From assembly GCA_039105265.1 (NCBI GenBank), contig JAPFFF010000027.1:682001-746000 (forward strand): DNA of 64,000 bases, given 5' to 3'. Position 1 is the first letter of the stretch, and each line of letters begins with the position of its first letter. This stretch comes from Tritrichomonas musculus. Taxonomy: Eukaryota; Parabasalia; Tritrichomonadida; Tritrichomonadidae. The notes below the pieces were generated by a model. It made no database searches. It saw only the letters and a list, made by a program, of their open reading frames with translations, and was not told the DNA's origin. The position numbers and the translations under genes were made by a program. Positions 28,491-39,160 of this stretch are shown here, piece after piece.

Positions 28491-28784
28491 ATGCACTTAG
28501 AAATCTTGATGCATATATCCAATATTAAAATAACTTTATCGAAAAATGAATTAAATAATAGAAGTGAAAGAGTATCTAGATTAAATTCTGAAATAAACAG
28601 AGTAAAGAAGCCAGTACATAGCTGTTGGGGATTTTTGAAAGAAGATAAAATGATGCATCATTCTAGATGCCCAACAATTAAAACAATTAATAATACAAAC
28701 AAGAAATTATGTGACATTAAAATTGCAAATCGCGATTATATATTGAATGATACAATAAACAAAATTTTTGACAACATCCATTGA
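28491..28784 (+). CDS. Small hypothetical ORF
   Basis: 97 aa from an ATG (MHLEILMHISNIK). Lys/Asn-rich, with His and Cys scattered in the middle (VHSCWGFLKEDKMMHHSRC). I recognise no family. Its end runs into the first copy of a 33-bp direct repeat, which argues that at least the 3' end is not old coding sequence. It may be a relic or chance ORF. Confidence 0.2.
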   Translation: MHLEILMHISNIKITLSKNELNNRSERVSRLNSEINRVKKPVHSCWGFLKEDKMMHHSRCPTIKTINNTNKKLCDIKIANRDYILNDTINKIFDNIH

Positions 28785-28872
28785 AAAAGTTATAAAATGA
28801 TAAAAAGGGGACGATTTTGTGAATATAATACTATGTTTCTGACAACATCCATTGAAAAAGTTATAAAATGAT
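28769..28872. repeat. 33-bp perfect direct repeat, 71-bp period
   Basis: TGACAACATCCATTGAAAAA and the following 13 bases occur at 28769-28801 and again at 28840-28872. It is either a recent 71-bp tandem duplication whose 38-bp remainder differs, or the footprint of an excised insertion. Confidence 0.8.
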
Positions 28873-28933
28873 TTTGAAATCTGCCCTTTTTTTTATTGTA
28901 TTTCCTAATGTTCTAATAAAATCATTTTTATAA

Positions 28934-31348
28934 ATGACTTTCGGTTCTTTTTGCACCAAATTAGATAGATCATCTCTTCAAACTCTTCAACCAGAAACAA
29001 TCACAATAAAAGGAAAGCTAATTGGATTTTTGGCAGATCTTGAAATTATTCAATCAGTTAAAAACACAACTTCGAAAGATCTAGATGAAGTAATTTATAT
29101 ATTTCCAACTGACAATCGCCTTTGTATTTATGGACTAACATTTTTTATTGGCAAAGAAAAAATAGAAGCAAAAATTTCAAAATCAAATCAAGCAACAGAA
29201 ATCTTCAATGAAGCCAAAGAATCAGGTTATACTACAATAATGAGTGAAGATATATCACCAGGAGTGACATCAATAAAAATAGGCAACTTACCAAAAAATC
29301 AAAATATTCAAGTTAATTTAACATGCTCTTTAATGTCACAATTATCATCGCCAACCACTATTTTGACCAAATTACCACTACACGGGTGTGATCCAAAAGG
29401 CAATTATTTGGATTTGGCCGATCTACCAACATTATCAATTAATGCCGAATTAGATATTGAACAATTTTCATCAATTCAGCAAGTTAATGTAAACTGCGAT
29501 GAATGCAGCTATGATTCAAATAAAAAGAAACTTTTGATTCAATCATCAATGGTAACCAGCGACAATTTAATAATTGAAATTGAATTATCAGAAAAAGTTC
29601 AAAATCAAATAGTCAAATGTGACAAAATGACGGTTTTATCAGTTATTCCGGAATTTAAATCACAAACAAAATCGAATCAAAACAAAGAATTCATATTCTT
29701 GGTTGATTGTTCAGCATCAATGATAGGGAATTCAATAGCCAAAGCAAAAGAATCATTGGGGTATTTCATATCACATGTCCCATTAAATTCTAAATTCAAT
29801 ATTATTCAATTTGGGACAACATACAAAAAGTTCTTTTCAGAACCCGTTGAAGCTAACAAAAAAAACAAAGAATACGCTAAAAAACAAATATCTCAAATCA
29901 GAGCCAATTTTGGCGGCACTCAAATGCTTGAATTGTTTCAAGAACTTTTTCAATCAAACCGTTTAACACAAAGAGAAATTTTCATCATAACTGACGGTGA
30001 AGTTTTCAATAGAGAAGAAGTTGTCAAATTAATTGAAGAAAATTCATATTTTAACAGAATTTTCGCAATCGGTCTCGGATTTCTTGATGAAATTGCCGAA
30101 ATAACGAATGGAAAGTCTGATTTCGTGTTTGACAGCAAAGACTTATTGAGCAAAGTTATTGAACATATTGAACTTTCTCTTGTTGATGCTGCTGTTGATA
30201 CAGAAATTCACCTCTCTGGTGAAAGAGAAGCGCAAATTGTTCCTTATCCAATTCCGCCTCTTTTGCCAGGTGTTCTTCGCCACTTCTTTATTTGTGATTC
30301 ATCAAAGTCAAAAGGTGACGATGATTATGTGCTGATTACTGCAAAACTTCCAAATCAGTCTGATGAAATCGAGATTGTTGTAAGTAAAGAATTCGCTAAA
30401 GAAATTTCGATTAGCCAAAATCAAAGAAACCCGATTTTGTCATTGTTTGCTCAAAAGCAACTGAAGAGGATTCAAACTGAAAATGAAGAGATTGCAACCA
30501 ATTTGTCTCTTGAAAGTGGAGTTCTGTGTAATTTCACATCATATATCGGAGTTTCATCAATAAAATACGTTCATAAAGAACAAAGAACAGGAATATTTTG
30601 TGAAACATATTGTGAAACATGTTGTGAAACATATTGTGATGATTGTGATTATGATGTCGATCCTTCGGCTAGCTTTTCATGTTACACGAAGTCAATGCAT
30701 TTTTTACATGAAGACCGTGCTAGACTACGAAGAATTGATGACAAAACTCGTAGAATTGGTTCTAGTGCGAAATCAATAGAAGATTCCATGTGTTTCTATA
30801 GAGAAGCTTGCAAAACAAAAAGGTCTTCGTTTTTCAGCAGTTTGGCAAGCAAATTTTGTTTCTGGAGGAAAAATAATGATGAAATTGAAGATGATTCTAA
30901 TCCAGAATTATCTTCACCGCCACCTCCACAATATATAAATCATTTTGCTGAGCCTGATGATCATGATGTTCATATTGATGAGAAAGAGATTCATTCTAAT
31001 AATTCGTGGAATGAAGATGCTTCGATAACTGATATTGTAAAAATGCAGACACGTGACGGATTCTGGGATATTTCAACAAAATTCATTGAATCCCATTTCA
31101 TTGATAATAAAAAAACGGTTTCTGTTGGGATAAGTTTTGGAAACCCAATGATTGATAAAAGAGTGAAATCAACAGTTTTCGTTCTTGCTTTCATGCTCAA
31201 ATATTTCAGTGAAAATGAAAAGATACTTAAAAATTCTCATCAAAAAGCTATCAAATGGTTGAACAAAATTAACAAATCAACAAAATGGGATGAAATAATT
31301 TCCAATTTCAAAGAAAATATCCAAAGGAAAAAAATCACTACTAAATAA
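28934..31348 (+). CDS. VIT and VWA domain protein
   Basis: 804 aa, ATG start. Residues about 10-145 are a VIT (vault/inter-alpha-trypsin) domain with the FPTDN--CIYGLTFFIGKEKI strand pair and the ISPGVTSIKIGNLP motif. Residues about 250-420 are a von Willebrand A domain with a complete MIDAS: D258-C-S-A-S, the GGTQ loop and FIITDGE. The C-terminus (QTRDGFWD, KSTVFVLAFML, KAIKWLNK) matches the tail seen in VWA5A/PARP4-like proteins. No signal peptide or transmembrane helix, so probably cytosolic, binding partners through metal-dependent adhesion. A Cys-rich insert (about residues 555-575) repeats ETYC/ETCC. Proline-rich PPPPQ follows. Exact partner unknown. Confidence 0.9.
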   Translation: MTFGSFCTKLDRSSLQTLQPETITIKGKLIGFLADLEIIQSVKNTTSKDLDEVIYIFPTDNRLCIYGLTFFIGKEKIEAKISKSNQATEIFNEAKESGYTTIMSEDISPGVTSIKIGNLPKNQNIQVNLTCSLMSQLSSPTTILTKLPLHGCDPKGNYLDLADLPTLSINAELDIEQFSSIQQVNVNCDECSYDSNKKKLLIQSSMVTSDNLIIEIELSEKVQNQIVKCDKMTVLSVIPEFKSQTKSNQNKEFIFLVDCSASMIGNSIAKAKESLGYFISHVPLNSKFNIIQFGTTYKKFFSEPVEANKKNKEYAKKQISQIRANFGGTQMLELFQELFQSNRLTQREIFIITDGEVFNREEVVKLIEENSYFNRIFAIGLGFLDEIAEITNGKSDFVFDSKDLLSKVIEHIELSLVDAAVDTEIHLSGEREAQIVPYPIPPLLPGVLRHFFICDSSKSKGDDDYVLITAKLPNQSDEIEIVVSKEFAKEISISQNQRNPILSLFAQKQLKRIQTENEEIATNLSLESGVLCNFTSYIGVSSIKYVHKEQRTGIFCETYCETCCETYCDDCDYDVDPSASFSCYTKSMHFLHEDRARLRRIDDKTRRIGSSAKSIEDSMCFYREACKTKRSSFFSSLASKFCFWRKNNDEIEDDSNPELSSPPPPQYINHFAEPDDHDVHIDEKEIHSNNSWNEDASITDIVKMQTRDGFWDISTKFIESHFIDNKKTVSVGISFGNPMIDKRVKSTVFVLAFMLKYFSENEKILKNSHQKAIKWLNKINKSTKWDEIISNFKENIQRKKITTK

Positions 31349-31970
31349 AAATTATACTTATTTTTTATTTTGGCGATTATTTCATCTGTTACAATCACCT
31401 CATCCTTAGATGTTGTTGTTTTATTTTGCACGTTAAGAATCTAGCTTATTTTCGGGTTTATTATGCTAATCTGCTCTAAATCTCAAAATCTTTGTTTTGT
31501 GTTATATCATTTTGCATGTTTAATTGGTTGTTTAGTGATGAAATCATTTCAATTTTGCTCATTGATATTTTTTCCCCATTTCTTGTATTTTTGAGTCAAT
31601 TTTTTTTCATTTCAGTCTTGATAATCATCATTTTTTGTTCTTTCGGCTTTTGTGTTGAAGCGATCATTTAAGATAATTTCAGATGCCATTTTAGATTGGG
31701 ATATTGAGTGATGGGTATAAAAAATAAAAGAAGAGAACTCTCAATTATTTTTCTATTTATTTTAATCGTTTTTTCAGAAAAAGTTAAAAATTCAGAAAAA
31801 AATTAATTCAAATTTCAAATCCAAATGATGGTGAAATAAATTAAAATATTTAGGTTATTATGAATTATTTTATATATTTATTCATTTACAATATTATTTA
31901 TATCATTTAAACAATTTATTGTTTTTATTAATGAATTATTTATGATAATATTTGAAGAAATTTTTTTTTA
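31349..31970. other. Intergenic region left of the pogo-like element
   Basis: AT-rich. A short - strand stretch starting at an ATG (31689, MASEIILNDRFNTKAERTK) stays coding-like for 25 codons and then breaks; this could be the edge of a decayed gene but is too short to call. Nothing else seen. Confidence 0.5.
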
Positions 31971-32000
31971 GAGTGTCGGGAAAAAGTGGGTTTCAATAGG
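31971..32000 (+). repeat. Left terminal inverted repeat of the pogo-like element
   Basis: 30 bp, perfect partner of 33656-33685, with TA just outside. Confidence 0.92.
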
Positions 32001-32193
32001 ATTAAGCCGGTTTCACATCACTTTTAGCATTCAAATTTCAAAGACTTTTAGCAATTTCTCTGAAAAAGTGTAAGTAGGTTTCATTCTTTTGATAAAAATT
32101 TCAGCTTTTTAAAAGAGGTTTAATAAAAAATTGAAATATAATTGAAATTTATATTGAAATATTCCTTAGAAAAATTGTTCTCTTTTTAAAAGT

Positions 32194-33189
32194 GTGCTTG
32201 GAGTGCCATTAGAAGACTCACGACTTAATGTTAATATTGAAGATATAGAGAATAACATTAATTTATTAAGCAGTAAGGTTAAAGGAATTCCTCTGCAATT
32301 TGTATTCAATCTGGACGAAATGGGGCACTCAGATTTTGCAGATGCACAAAGACATTCAGTAATAGTTCCTATCAATTACAATAAAACATCTGCTCCTTTT
32401 CCAGTTTCAAGAGCCACTAAGCATGCTACATGTCTAGCTTGTATAAATCCTTACGGTTTGTTTTGCAAACCTCAATATGTCGTTCAAAGAAGCTCAGTAG
32501 ATTCAGAAATATTTGACCATTTATCCCCGGAATCTTTTCAAATAGTCCATACTGAAAGTGGATTTATAAATTATGATGCCTTTTCTCATTGGTTTACCTC
32601 AGTTTTTTTACCAAAATTGCATGAAACAAGAGAAGCATTTAATTATTTCGGCCCTGCCTTATTAATTTATGACGGTTTGGGGGCTCATATTAATATCCTT
32701 GAAAATATTGATCTTTCAAATGAAAATTTAATTATCCATATATTACCCGCACATTCTTCAGAACAAACCCAGCCCCTTGACTTGGGGATATTTGCTACTG
32801 CCAAAAGATTCATGTCCAATTATCGTTATAACCACAATCTCACAAGACAAACTAATCAAATCATACGCATTCACAATTCATTGATACAGGCTACAACATC
32901 GTTGAGTTGCCGAGCAGCATTTAGATGTATTGGAATAGATTCTCAAGTTCAATTTGTAAACATTTCATGTGTTCAAGTTTTTGCAACTTTTAACATTTTA
33001 TTATGCTCAAGAATAAGGCATTATACAATTGAATACATCGAACATTTGATTCAATCTCATTTACCGATTTCACCAAACCAATTATACATTTTCCAGAAAA
33101 AAAAGTCGCAAGAAACAAATAAAAGTTATAGAATTCCAATTCCAGCATTCATAAACAAGCAAAAAAAGAATAAAAATGATGATAATTGA
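32194..33189 (+). pseudogene. DDE_1 transposase, 5'-truncated
   Basis: 331 codons from a GTG; no ATG is available and a stop (TAG, 32167) closes the frame a few codons upstream. The catalytic triad is complete: D41 in FNLDEMG, D160 in LIYDGLGAH and D196 in PLDLGIF, giving DD(35)D as in pogo/Tigger/Jerky-type transposases (PF03184). Missing are the N-terminal psq and CENP-B/Tc5 helix-turn-helix DNA-binding domains, which normally make up the first 150-200 residues. The space from the left terminal repeat is too short to hold them, so the element has an internal deletion. It may be mobilised by a full copy elsewhere. Confidence 0.88.
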
Positions 33190-33655
33190 AATAATGATTT
33201 ATTACATCTTAATTAAAAACCTAAATTTTTAATTCTCTATTAATTTATTTTTATTATTATAATTCACTTTATTTTATACAGCTGTTGAACTACTTTGGAT
33301 GATCTAATAAAGAATATTATTAAAACTTTTTTCTCAATTCTTCAAATTAATAGCTTTGCCGCAATTGAATAAAGATTTCAAGTGTTTTAAACTATAAAAT
33401 AGCCAATATATCGAAAAAAAAAAAAAAAAAAAAAAACAAATCGAATATCATATTCTTCAATTTTTGTAAAAAAGTTATCAAAATGCTATTTATATGCATT
33501 ACAAGCCAATTCAAAGATCGTTTTGTAATAATAATCAGTTTTTTTAAAAAAATTTAATTCTTTTGAATTTTTAAAGTTTTTTATTCAATTTTTAAATAAG
33601 TATTGAATTTAAATTAAATATTTGAATTAAAAATGTGATATGAAAACCACTTATT

Positions 33656-33685
33656 CCTATTGAAACCCACTTTTTCCCGACACTC
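33656..33685 (-). repeat. Right terminal inverted repeat of the pogo-like element
   Basis: 30 bp, perfect partner of 31971-32000, followed by TA. Confidence 0.92.
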
Positions 33686-34425
33686 TAGATTATTTTTATT
33701 TAATATTTATTATATGTTATTAGATTTATATGTGTTAATAATGATTAATATAAGTTATATATAATTAAAAAGTAATTTAAAAGCAAAATATATATTCCAT
33801 AATAAAATATTTGCATTTTAATTTTTATCATTGAGTATTCAAAAATATAATTTTGAAAGATATTTTAAAAAAAAAAAACAATAAATAGCTTTACATTGGA
33901 ATATAGGATATAAATAGTATATTTATTAGCATATATATAATTAATATTTATTTGATATATAAAAAATATTCCCTTCTAATTCTTCCAAATTGACATGATG
34001 TGCTTTAATTTATATTTTTTCCACATGCAATAGTATTAAAGCATCAAATGAATGAGTAGAACTTTTTTAGAATACATTTGAAAAGTAACAATACTATTTT
34101 GTTTTTGATTAGTAGATGCTCTTGTTAGATTATTATTTGATTGAATCAAAAAATAAAAAGAGAAATATTGTATCTAATAATTCTCTTTTTTCTCTTTTTA
34201 ATGAATGATATTAATTATAAATTGAATTTCAAAATACAAAAAAACATTTATGTATGTTCAATAATTGTTGTTTATTAAATGATTTATGATCATATCGCGC
34301 TTTAGTTTTCTTGGAGGTTATTTTTTTTTATAATGATTACTTAAAATCGAGCAATGCTCCTAAAATAAAAGTATATTATTACTCCAATGTTATATAAAGC
34401 ATAGATTCTTCCTGGGCTTTAAAAG

Positions 34426-34513
34426 ACTGGTCATTTTGGCTTAAAATGACCAGTATAAATGAGTTTTTTCTGGGACATTTGACCACTGGTCATTTTCAAT
34501 TAAAATAACCAGT
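34426..34513. repeat. Two copies of a hairpin ACTGGTCATTTT...AAAATGACCAGT
   Basis: 34426-34454 is a perfect 12-bp stem with a 5-nt loop. 34485-34513 repeats it with the same 29-nt size and one stem mismatch. Spacing is 59 bp. Possible binding site for a dimeric protein or a decayed element end. Confidence 0.75.
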
Positions 34514-34938
34514 GTATAACAAAGACGATCAAATAAGGTCAAATAATTGCTTTTCGTTTGCGAATATGTAATAATTTTCAAGTTATTGTATAAAAAAAAT
34601 TTTTGGTAATCATAAAAGTTGATCGTTATGGTCATATATTGTCCATAATCGAAACGAATTACTTTATTAATTATATAGATTGTTTATATAAAATTTAAAT
34701 TGAAAATGATTCATTCAAAATGAATATGATATCTGAATGATCAAGAAAATGTTTATAAACTTTGTTTTGTTATTTTTGCGTGTATACTTACTGTTTCTAA
34801 GAATCTATTTCAAATATTGAATGTTTTATTTGGAAGTTTAACTTTTTACAAGTGAAAAAGTTAGAAAAAGGTTAAGAATGCTCTCAATTTAATCTAAACG
34901 ATTTTTAATTAACGTTTATTAATTTAATTTAAACGATT

Positions 34939-34974
<36 letters not shown>

Positions 34975-34975
<1 letters not shown>

Positions 34976-35262
34976 AACATTGCACCAAATTTAAATCGTA
35001 CCGCCGCATAGGCAATCGATTAATTTACAAAGCAAAATGCGATAAATGTTTAACGTACTTCACTAATCATAAGTTGTACTATGCCCACCGTAAAATATGC
35101 AAAGGTACATCAAAGCATACTCAAAAAGAGATCACCGATTTCAAACAACAAAAAACTGAAGAAGAAGAAGTCGAAGTCTTTGCTTCTGAACTAGAGAAAA
35201 AAATAATTAGCATGTTAATAATCATTTTTTTTTTTTTTTCCATTTTTGATACAACTCCTTGA
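34975..35262 (+). pseudogene. Zinc-finger-like coding fragment
   Basis: One frame, open from the A run, reads EHCTKFKSYRRIGNRLIY then KAKCDKCLTYFTNHKLYYAH and RKICKG, a C-x2-C...H...C arrangement, followed by an acidic Lys/Glu-rich helix and a short hydrophobic end. There is no ATG: the apparent start is a TTG at 35074. The A run at its 5' edge and the lack of a start mark it as a fragment. I do not recognise the parent gene; a transposon- or virus-derived zinc-finger protein is one option. Confidence 0.35.
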
Positions 35263-35960
35263 TTGGAGATTACCTTGAATACCGATAAGCCAAGTTCAGA
35301 TAATATTATTAAAAGAAGTAATTGACATTCAAATTTTACTTGGCAAAATTAATTTTCATCCTCATTTTCAAATCAAGCATTTCTCAGCTGATGCAGCGAA
35401 TCTGGATTAAATGTCTTCCATCAAACTGTATTATATGATAAATAAGGTAAATTCATTAAGCAGGGCATTGATGGATCTATGAATATAGAGCAGTTTAATG
35501 AAAATATATTTACTAAACGCTTTAATATGAATTGATATGAGGTCCTTTCTTCTTTCTTTTTATTTCCTACGCTTTTCTAGAACATTGGCTTAATAAATGC
35601 TCGAAGTTCCTCTTTTGATATTTTTAACTGGAATACATTATATAATATCAACAACAATGGTTCTTCCTATCAATGAAGCAGATGTACAACCAATAGCGCA
35701 TGTAATGAAAGTAGTAATTAATCCACAAGTAATGTCTAAATTATAAATTGGGGTAATTGTATAGGTCGTGAACTCCATTTTTTTTTTTTTTTTTTTTTTT
35801 AGGTCAACAAAAATTAAAATATATATTGATTTGTTATAGCACTGTAAAATTTATTCTTTTGGTATTTTAATAGATATCTTTGAAAAAATTTAATGAAATT
35901 TTTAATTTTATAAACGGTCGATTCATGAAAAAGTAAACGGCTATTCTTCTAAATAAATTC

Positions 35961-37475
35961 ATGAATACCAAGCTTATAATTCCTCAAGATGAAGATCAAA
36001 ACATGTTAACAATCATTTATAAAGAAAAAGAATCTAATGTTTATGAGTTAAAAGTTTCAAAATTTGATTTACTAAAAAATCTTCAATATTTTTATAAAAA
36101 GCGTTACGAAATAGATAGTACAAACCTAATATATATTCAAGAAAATATCAAATTTGATATATTCAAAAATTTCATTTCATCTATGAAAACAAAAGAAATA
36201 ATGATCAATGATGATAATTTTCAAGAGTATAAATATCTCAGCAACAAGTATGAATATGATTCTTTGGCAAAAGTGATCAACCAATACGAGGATAATCAAC
36301 CAGATGTTCAATCAATAATTAGCAACTTGCAAAATAACGATTCCATTGATTATCAAAAAGAAGAAATAATGTCCAAAAATCTAGACATCTGTCTTTCAAG
36401 TGAAAATTTTAAGAAAATGCCACTATCGTTGATAAATAGAATTTTAAATTCGCCAAAACGAATCATAAAGAATCATCATTTGCTTGTTTCGTTTGTGATT
36501 GATTTAATTAAAGAGTATTCAAATAAGAAAATTGCATTAGAAGAAAAAGAAAACATTCATATTCTTCCTAAATCTCTTGATTATTGTTTAATGACATCAG
36601 AAGAAATTGAGAATCTGTTCGAAATTGAAAATTCATTGGATTTTTTTTCACCTCAAAATTCACAAGAAAAAATAAAAAAAATGATAGAAGATGAAAAATC
36701 AAACAGACAACTTATTTCAGAGCTTATGGTGAAATTTGATGATTTAGAAAAAAGATACAATGATGAATTAAAAAAACTTGAGGAAGAACTTGCAAACACA
36801 AAAAATGAATTCATCAAAAAGCATGAAGAAGAAGAGAAAAGAATTCAACAACTTGAAGATTATCAAGCAAAAGTTGATAAAAAACAAGATAAAAATTTAA
36901 TTGATATTGATTCAAATTGCAAAATTCAATATTTTGAATATGATGATGATAATAAATCAAATGCATTGAATGGAATTATCCGAAATCTGACAAATCTTAC
37001 AGGAGGAAATGTTAGCGATAATGGATGTGTGATTGCAACTGCATCAACTGAATATGCATCTAATTGGAGAGCACGAAATGCTGTCGATTTAGACAAAGAT
37101 AATTATTTTTGCTCAAATAGCATTCCGAATTCATGGATTTTATATGATTTCGTTGATAAAAAAGTTCAACCAACATATTATACAATTAAATCAGAACCAA
37201 CTAGACCAGACTATGCACATTTGTCAACTTGGTTAGTTGAAGGATCAAACACAGCGTATGATAATGATTGGAAAATATTGGATTCACGAAAAGGCGTCAC
37301 ATCTCTTAATGGTAAATCAATTGTTTGCACCTTTAAAATACAAACAAAACTCGAAAAAAATGAATACTTTAGATATCTACGAATTAAGCAAACAGGACCT
37401 AGTATTTGCAATAATCATTATATGACTATGTCTGCATTAGAATATTTTGGTAATTTACTATTACCAGACAAATAA
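35961..37475 (+). CDS. BTB/BACK-like, coiled-coil and F5/8 type C (discoidin) domain protein
   Basis: 504 aa, ATG start. Residues about 15-110 resemble the degenerate BTB-like module and 115-210 the BACK-like helical stretch common in trichomonad F5/8C proteins. Residues about 235-310 are a charged coiled coil (LEKRYNDELKKLEEELANTK). Residues about 325-500 are an F5/8 type C/galactose-binding-like domain (TGGNVSDNGCVIATAS, WILYDFVDKKVQPTYYTI, DYAHLSTWLVEGSN, FRYLRIKQTG). No signal peptide or transmembrane helix, so probably intracellular despite the lectin-like domain. The 5' leader has TTCTAAATAAA close to the ATG, also seen before the kinase at 23792. The BTB-like call is weaker than the F5/8C call. 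Confidence 0.85.
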   Translation: MNTKLIIPQDEDQNMLTIIYKEKESNVYELKVSKFDLLKNLQYFYKKRYEIDSTNLIYIQENIKFDIFKNFISSMKTKEIMINDDNFQEYKYLSNKYEYDSLAKVINQYEDNQPDVQSIISNLQNNDSIDYQKEEIMSKNLDICLSSENFKKMPLSLINRILNSPKRIIKNHHLLVSFVIDLIKEYSNKKIALEEKENIHILPKSLDYCLMTSEEIENLFEIENSLDFFSPQNSQEKIKKMIEDEKSNRQLISELMVKFDDLEKRYNDELKKLEEELANTKNEFIKKHEEEEKRIQQLEDYQAKVDKKQDKNLIDIDSNCKIQYFEYDDDNKSNALNGIIRNLTNLTGGNVSDNGCVIATASTEYASNWRARNAVDLDKDNYFCSNSIPNSWILYDFVDKKVQPTYYTIKSEPTRPDYAHLSTWLVEGSNTAYDNDWKILDSRKGVTSLNGKSIVCTFKIQTKLEKNEYFRYLRIKQTGPSICNNHYMTMSALEYFGNLLLPDK

Positions 37476-37537
37476 CAACACTATTTAAGTAAAAAGCTAT
37501 TTCTAATAAAATTTTAAATAAACTGTTTTTTCATTTT

Positions 37538-37560
37538 TGCAAAAATGGGTGGGGTAACTA
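37538..37560 (+). repeat. Dispersed motif TGCAAAAATGGGTG-GGTAACT, copy 1
   Basis: Matches the reverse complement of 39138-39160 with one indel and one mismatch. A related copy lies at about 54529-54575 on the - strand. Confidence 0.55.
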
Positions 37561-39120
37561 TAAAAAAATAAAATCCTTTTATATTTTAAATATAATATGT
37601 ATATTTAAAATAAAAGAAAATAATTCGATATTTTAAAAATCAGTTCCACCAATGCATCTATAAAATAATATCATTTTTTTTAAAAAAATAATTGAATTTT
37701 TTGTGAATTTTTACTGAATTTGATTTTCAAGCACCTTTATTAATTTTTTATGAGTATCAGAAAAATAATCCGATTTTTTAAAAGCATTATTTACCAGAAA
37801 AGAAAATATAAAGTAAATAATATTTTTTAAGTTATAATTATAATATTAAGTGTAAATTATTATTTTTAATATATTACCATTACTTTTAAATAGTTTATAT
37901 ATTCTGAAAATTATAAGATATAAAATATCTTTTACCTGGAATTTTTATATAAAAAAATAAAATAGTATGCGAACTATTAAATAATGCAATTAATAATTTT
38001 CATTTCAATTCAACACTCATAATTCACAAAATATTCGGTTTTCCATTGAAAAAAGTGGAAGTTATACCAAGAGGAAGTGATAATAAATATTTTTTATATG
38101 ATATTATTAAAGAAACAAATTCCAAGTTCAAATCAAGTTCTAATGCAACTACCTGGAACTCAACCAAAACAATTCGGAACGCATCAAATTCATAAAAAGC
38201 GGTCACAAACTCCACGACGACGACAAGCACTGACACAGCCACAAGCGCAGTCACAACTACAAATGCTGCAACTGCCTGATAAACAATAATCGTTTAAACC
38301 CCGAAAAAGCTAAGAAACATCAAACTCCTAGGCATAAATTCCATAACTACATTAATAAATAGCTTAATTAATTACATTTAATAATTAATGTTTGTATTAT
38401 TATTACAATATATTATTCGATTTAATTATTAAAATGTTTTGAGAACTTTTCTAATATCTAATTTTAACCTCTCAAAGTGTCAGAAAAAATATTATTCAAA
38501 AATTCAATTATTTGAGAATAATTGAAATAGCACTCAAAATTGATAAAAGGCATTACTATTTTTCAAATTCAATAGCAAATATTTAGTATATCCATAATAT
38601 TATATCATATATATATTTTTATAATAGATTTAAAAATATATATTTCATAATATATTTGAATGTCAACTATTTGTTATAAAAACTGCCAGTCAATTTCGGC
38701 GCATTTTTCCAATGCATTCGTGGAGCCGATTTTAGGTATTAGTATGTATATTGTTAAGTATATAATAAACAAACAAATATAATGATTTGGATCCCAAACA
38801 ATTATTATTGACATAAAAACAAATCATTTTTTCACTTTTTTTTTTTTATAAAAATAGATTTTTTATAAATGAATCATGTTATTTAAAAAAATATAATATT
38901 TAATAAAGAATACAAAACTTATAAAATATTTTGGTTTAGATAAAATCTTTAAATTATGATTCTACATCATAATATCTGTTTATTAATGATACAAAAAAAA
39001 TTCAAGATTTATTTGATTTATTCGGTTTTTTCTCATTATATTTTATATATATATATTTATATATAATATATTTTAAATAACTCTAATATTTAAAAAGATA
39101 TTTTAAAAATATGTTTTTGC

Positions 39121-39160
39121 CAAAAATACGTTATTTAAGTTACCACACCCATTTTTTGCA
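39121..39160 (-). repeat. Dispersed motif, copy 2
   Basis: On the - strand TGCAAAAAATGGGTGTGGTA, then ACTTAAATAACGTATTTTTG. The latter half is shared with the copy at 54529-54575. Confidence 0.55.

Larger units (their letters stand above)
28145..28933. other. Intergenic region with small ORF and direct repeat
   Basis: Upstream of the VIT-VWA gene. Contains a 97-codon ORF of doubtful status (28491-28784) and a 33-bp direct repeat (28769-28801 and 28840-28872). TCATTTTT, a match to the trichomonad initiator (TCA-Y-W), lies about 12 nt before the ATG at 28934. Confidence 0.6.
31971..33685 (+). mobile_element. pogo/Tigger-like (DDE_1) DNA transposon with 30-bp perfect TIRs and TA flanks
   Basis: The left terminus 31971-32000 (GAGTGTCGGGAAAAAG...) is the perfect reverse complement of 33656-33685. 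Similarity continues inward to about 53 bp with roughly five mismatches. TA lies immediately outside both ends (31969-31970 and 33686-33687), the target duplication of the Tc1/mariner-pogo superfamily. The interior carries one transposase reading frame on the + strand. Length is 1715 bp. The perfect ends suggest recent mobility of the family, but the copy lacks the N-terminal part of the transposase, so it is non-autonomous. Confidence 0.9.
33686..35960. other. Intergenic region with paired hairpins, poly-A/T tracts and a zinc-finger-like fragment
   Basis: 2.3 kb. Contains two 29-bp palindromic words (34426 and 34485), a long A run (34938-34974), a coding-like fragment (34975-35262) and a T run (35779-35801). 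The rest is AT-rich sequence in which I see no gene. Confidence 0.6.

Noticed and set aside
34938-34974. Poly-A tail of a retroposon
   Set aside because: The coding-like fragment lies 3' of the A run on the same strand, so the orientation is wrong, and no target duplication is visible.
38024-38289. Short ORFs in the less AT-rich stretch at 38.1-38.3 kb
   Set aside because: No recognisable domain, opposite-strand overlap, and low-complexity Gln/Thr content; not supported as genes.
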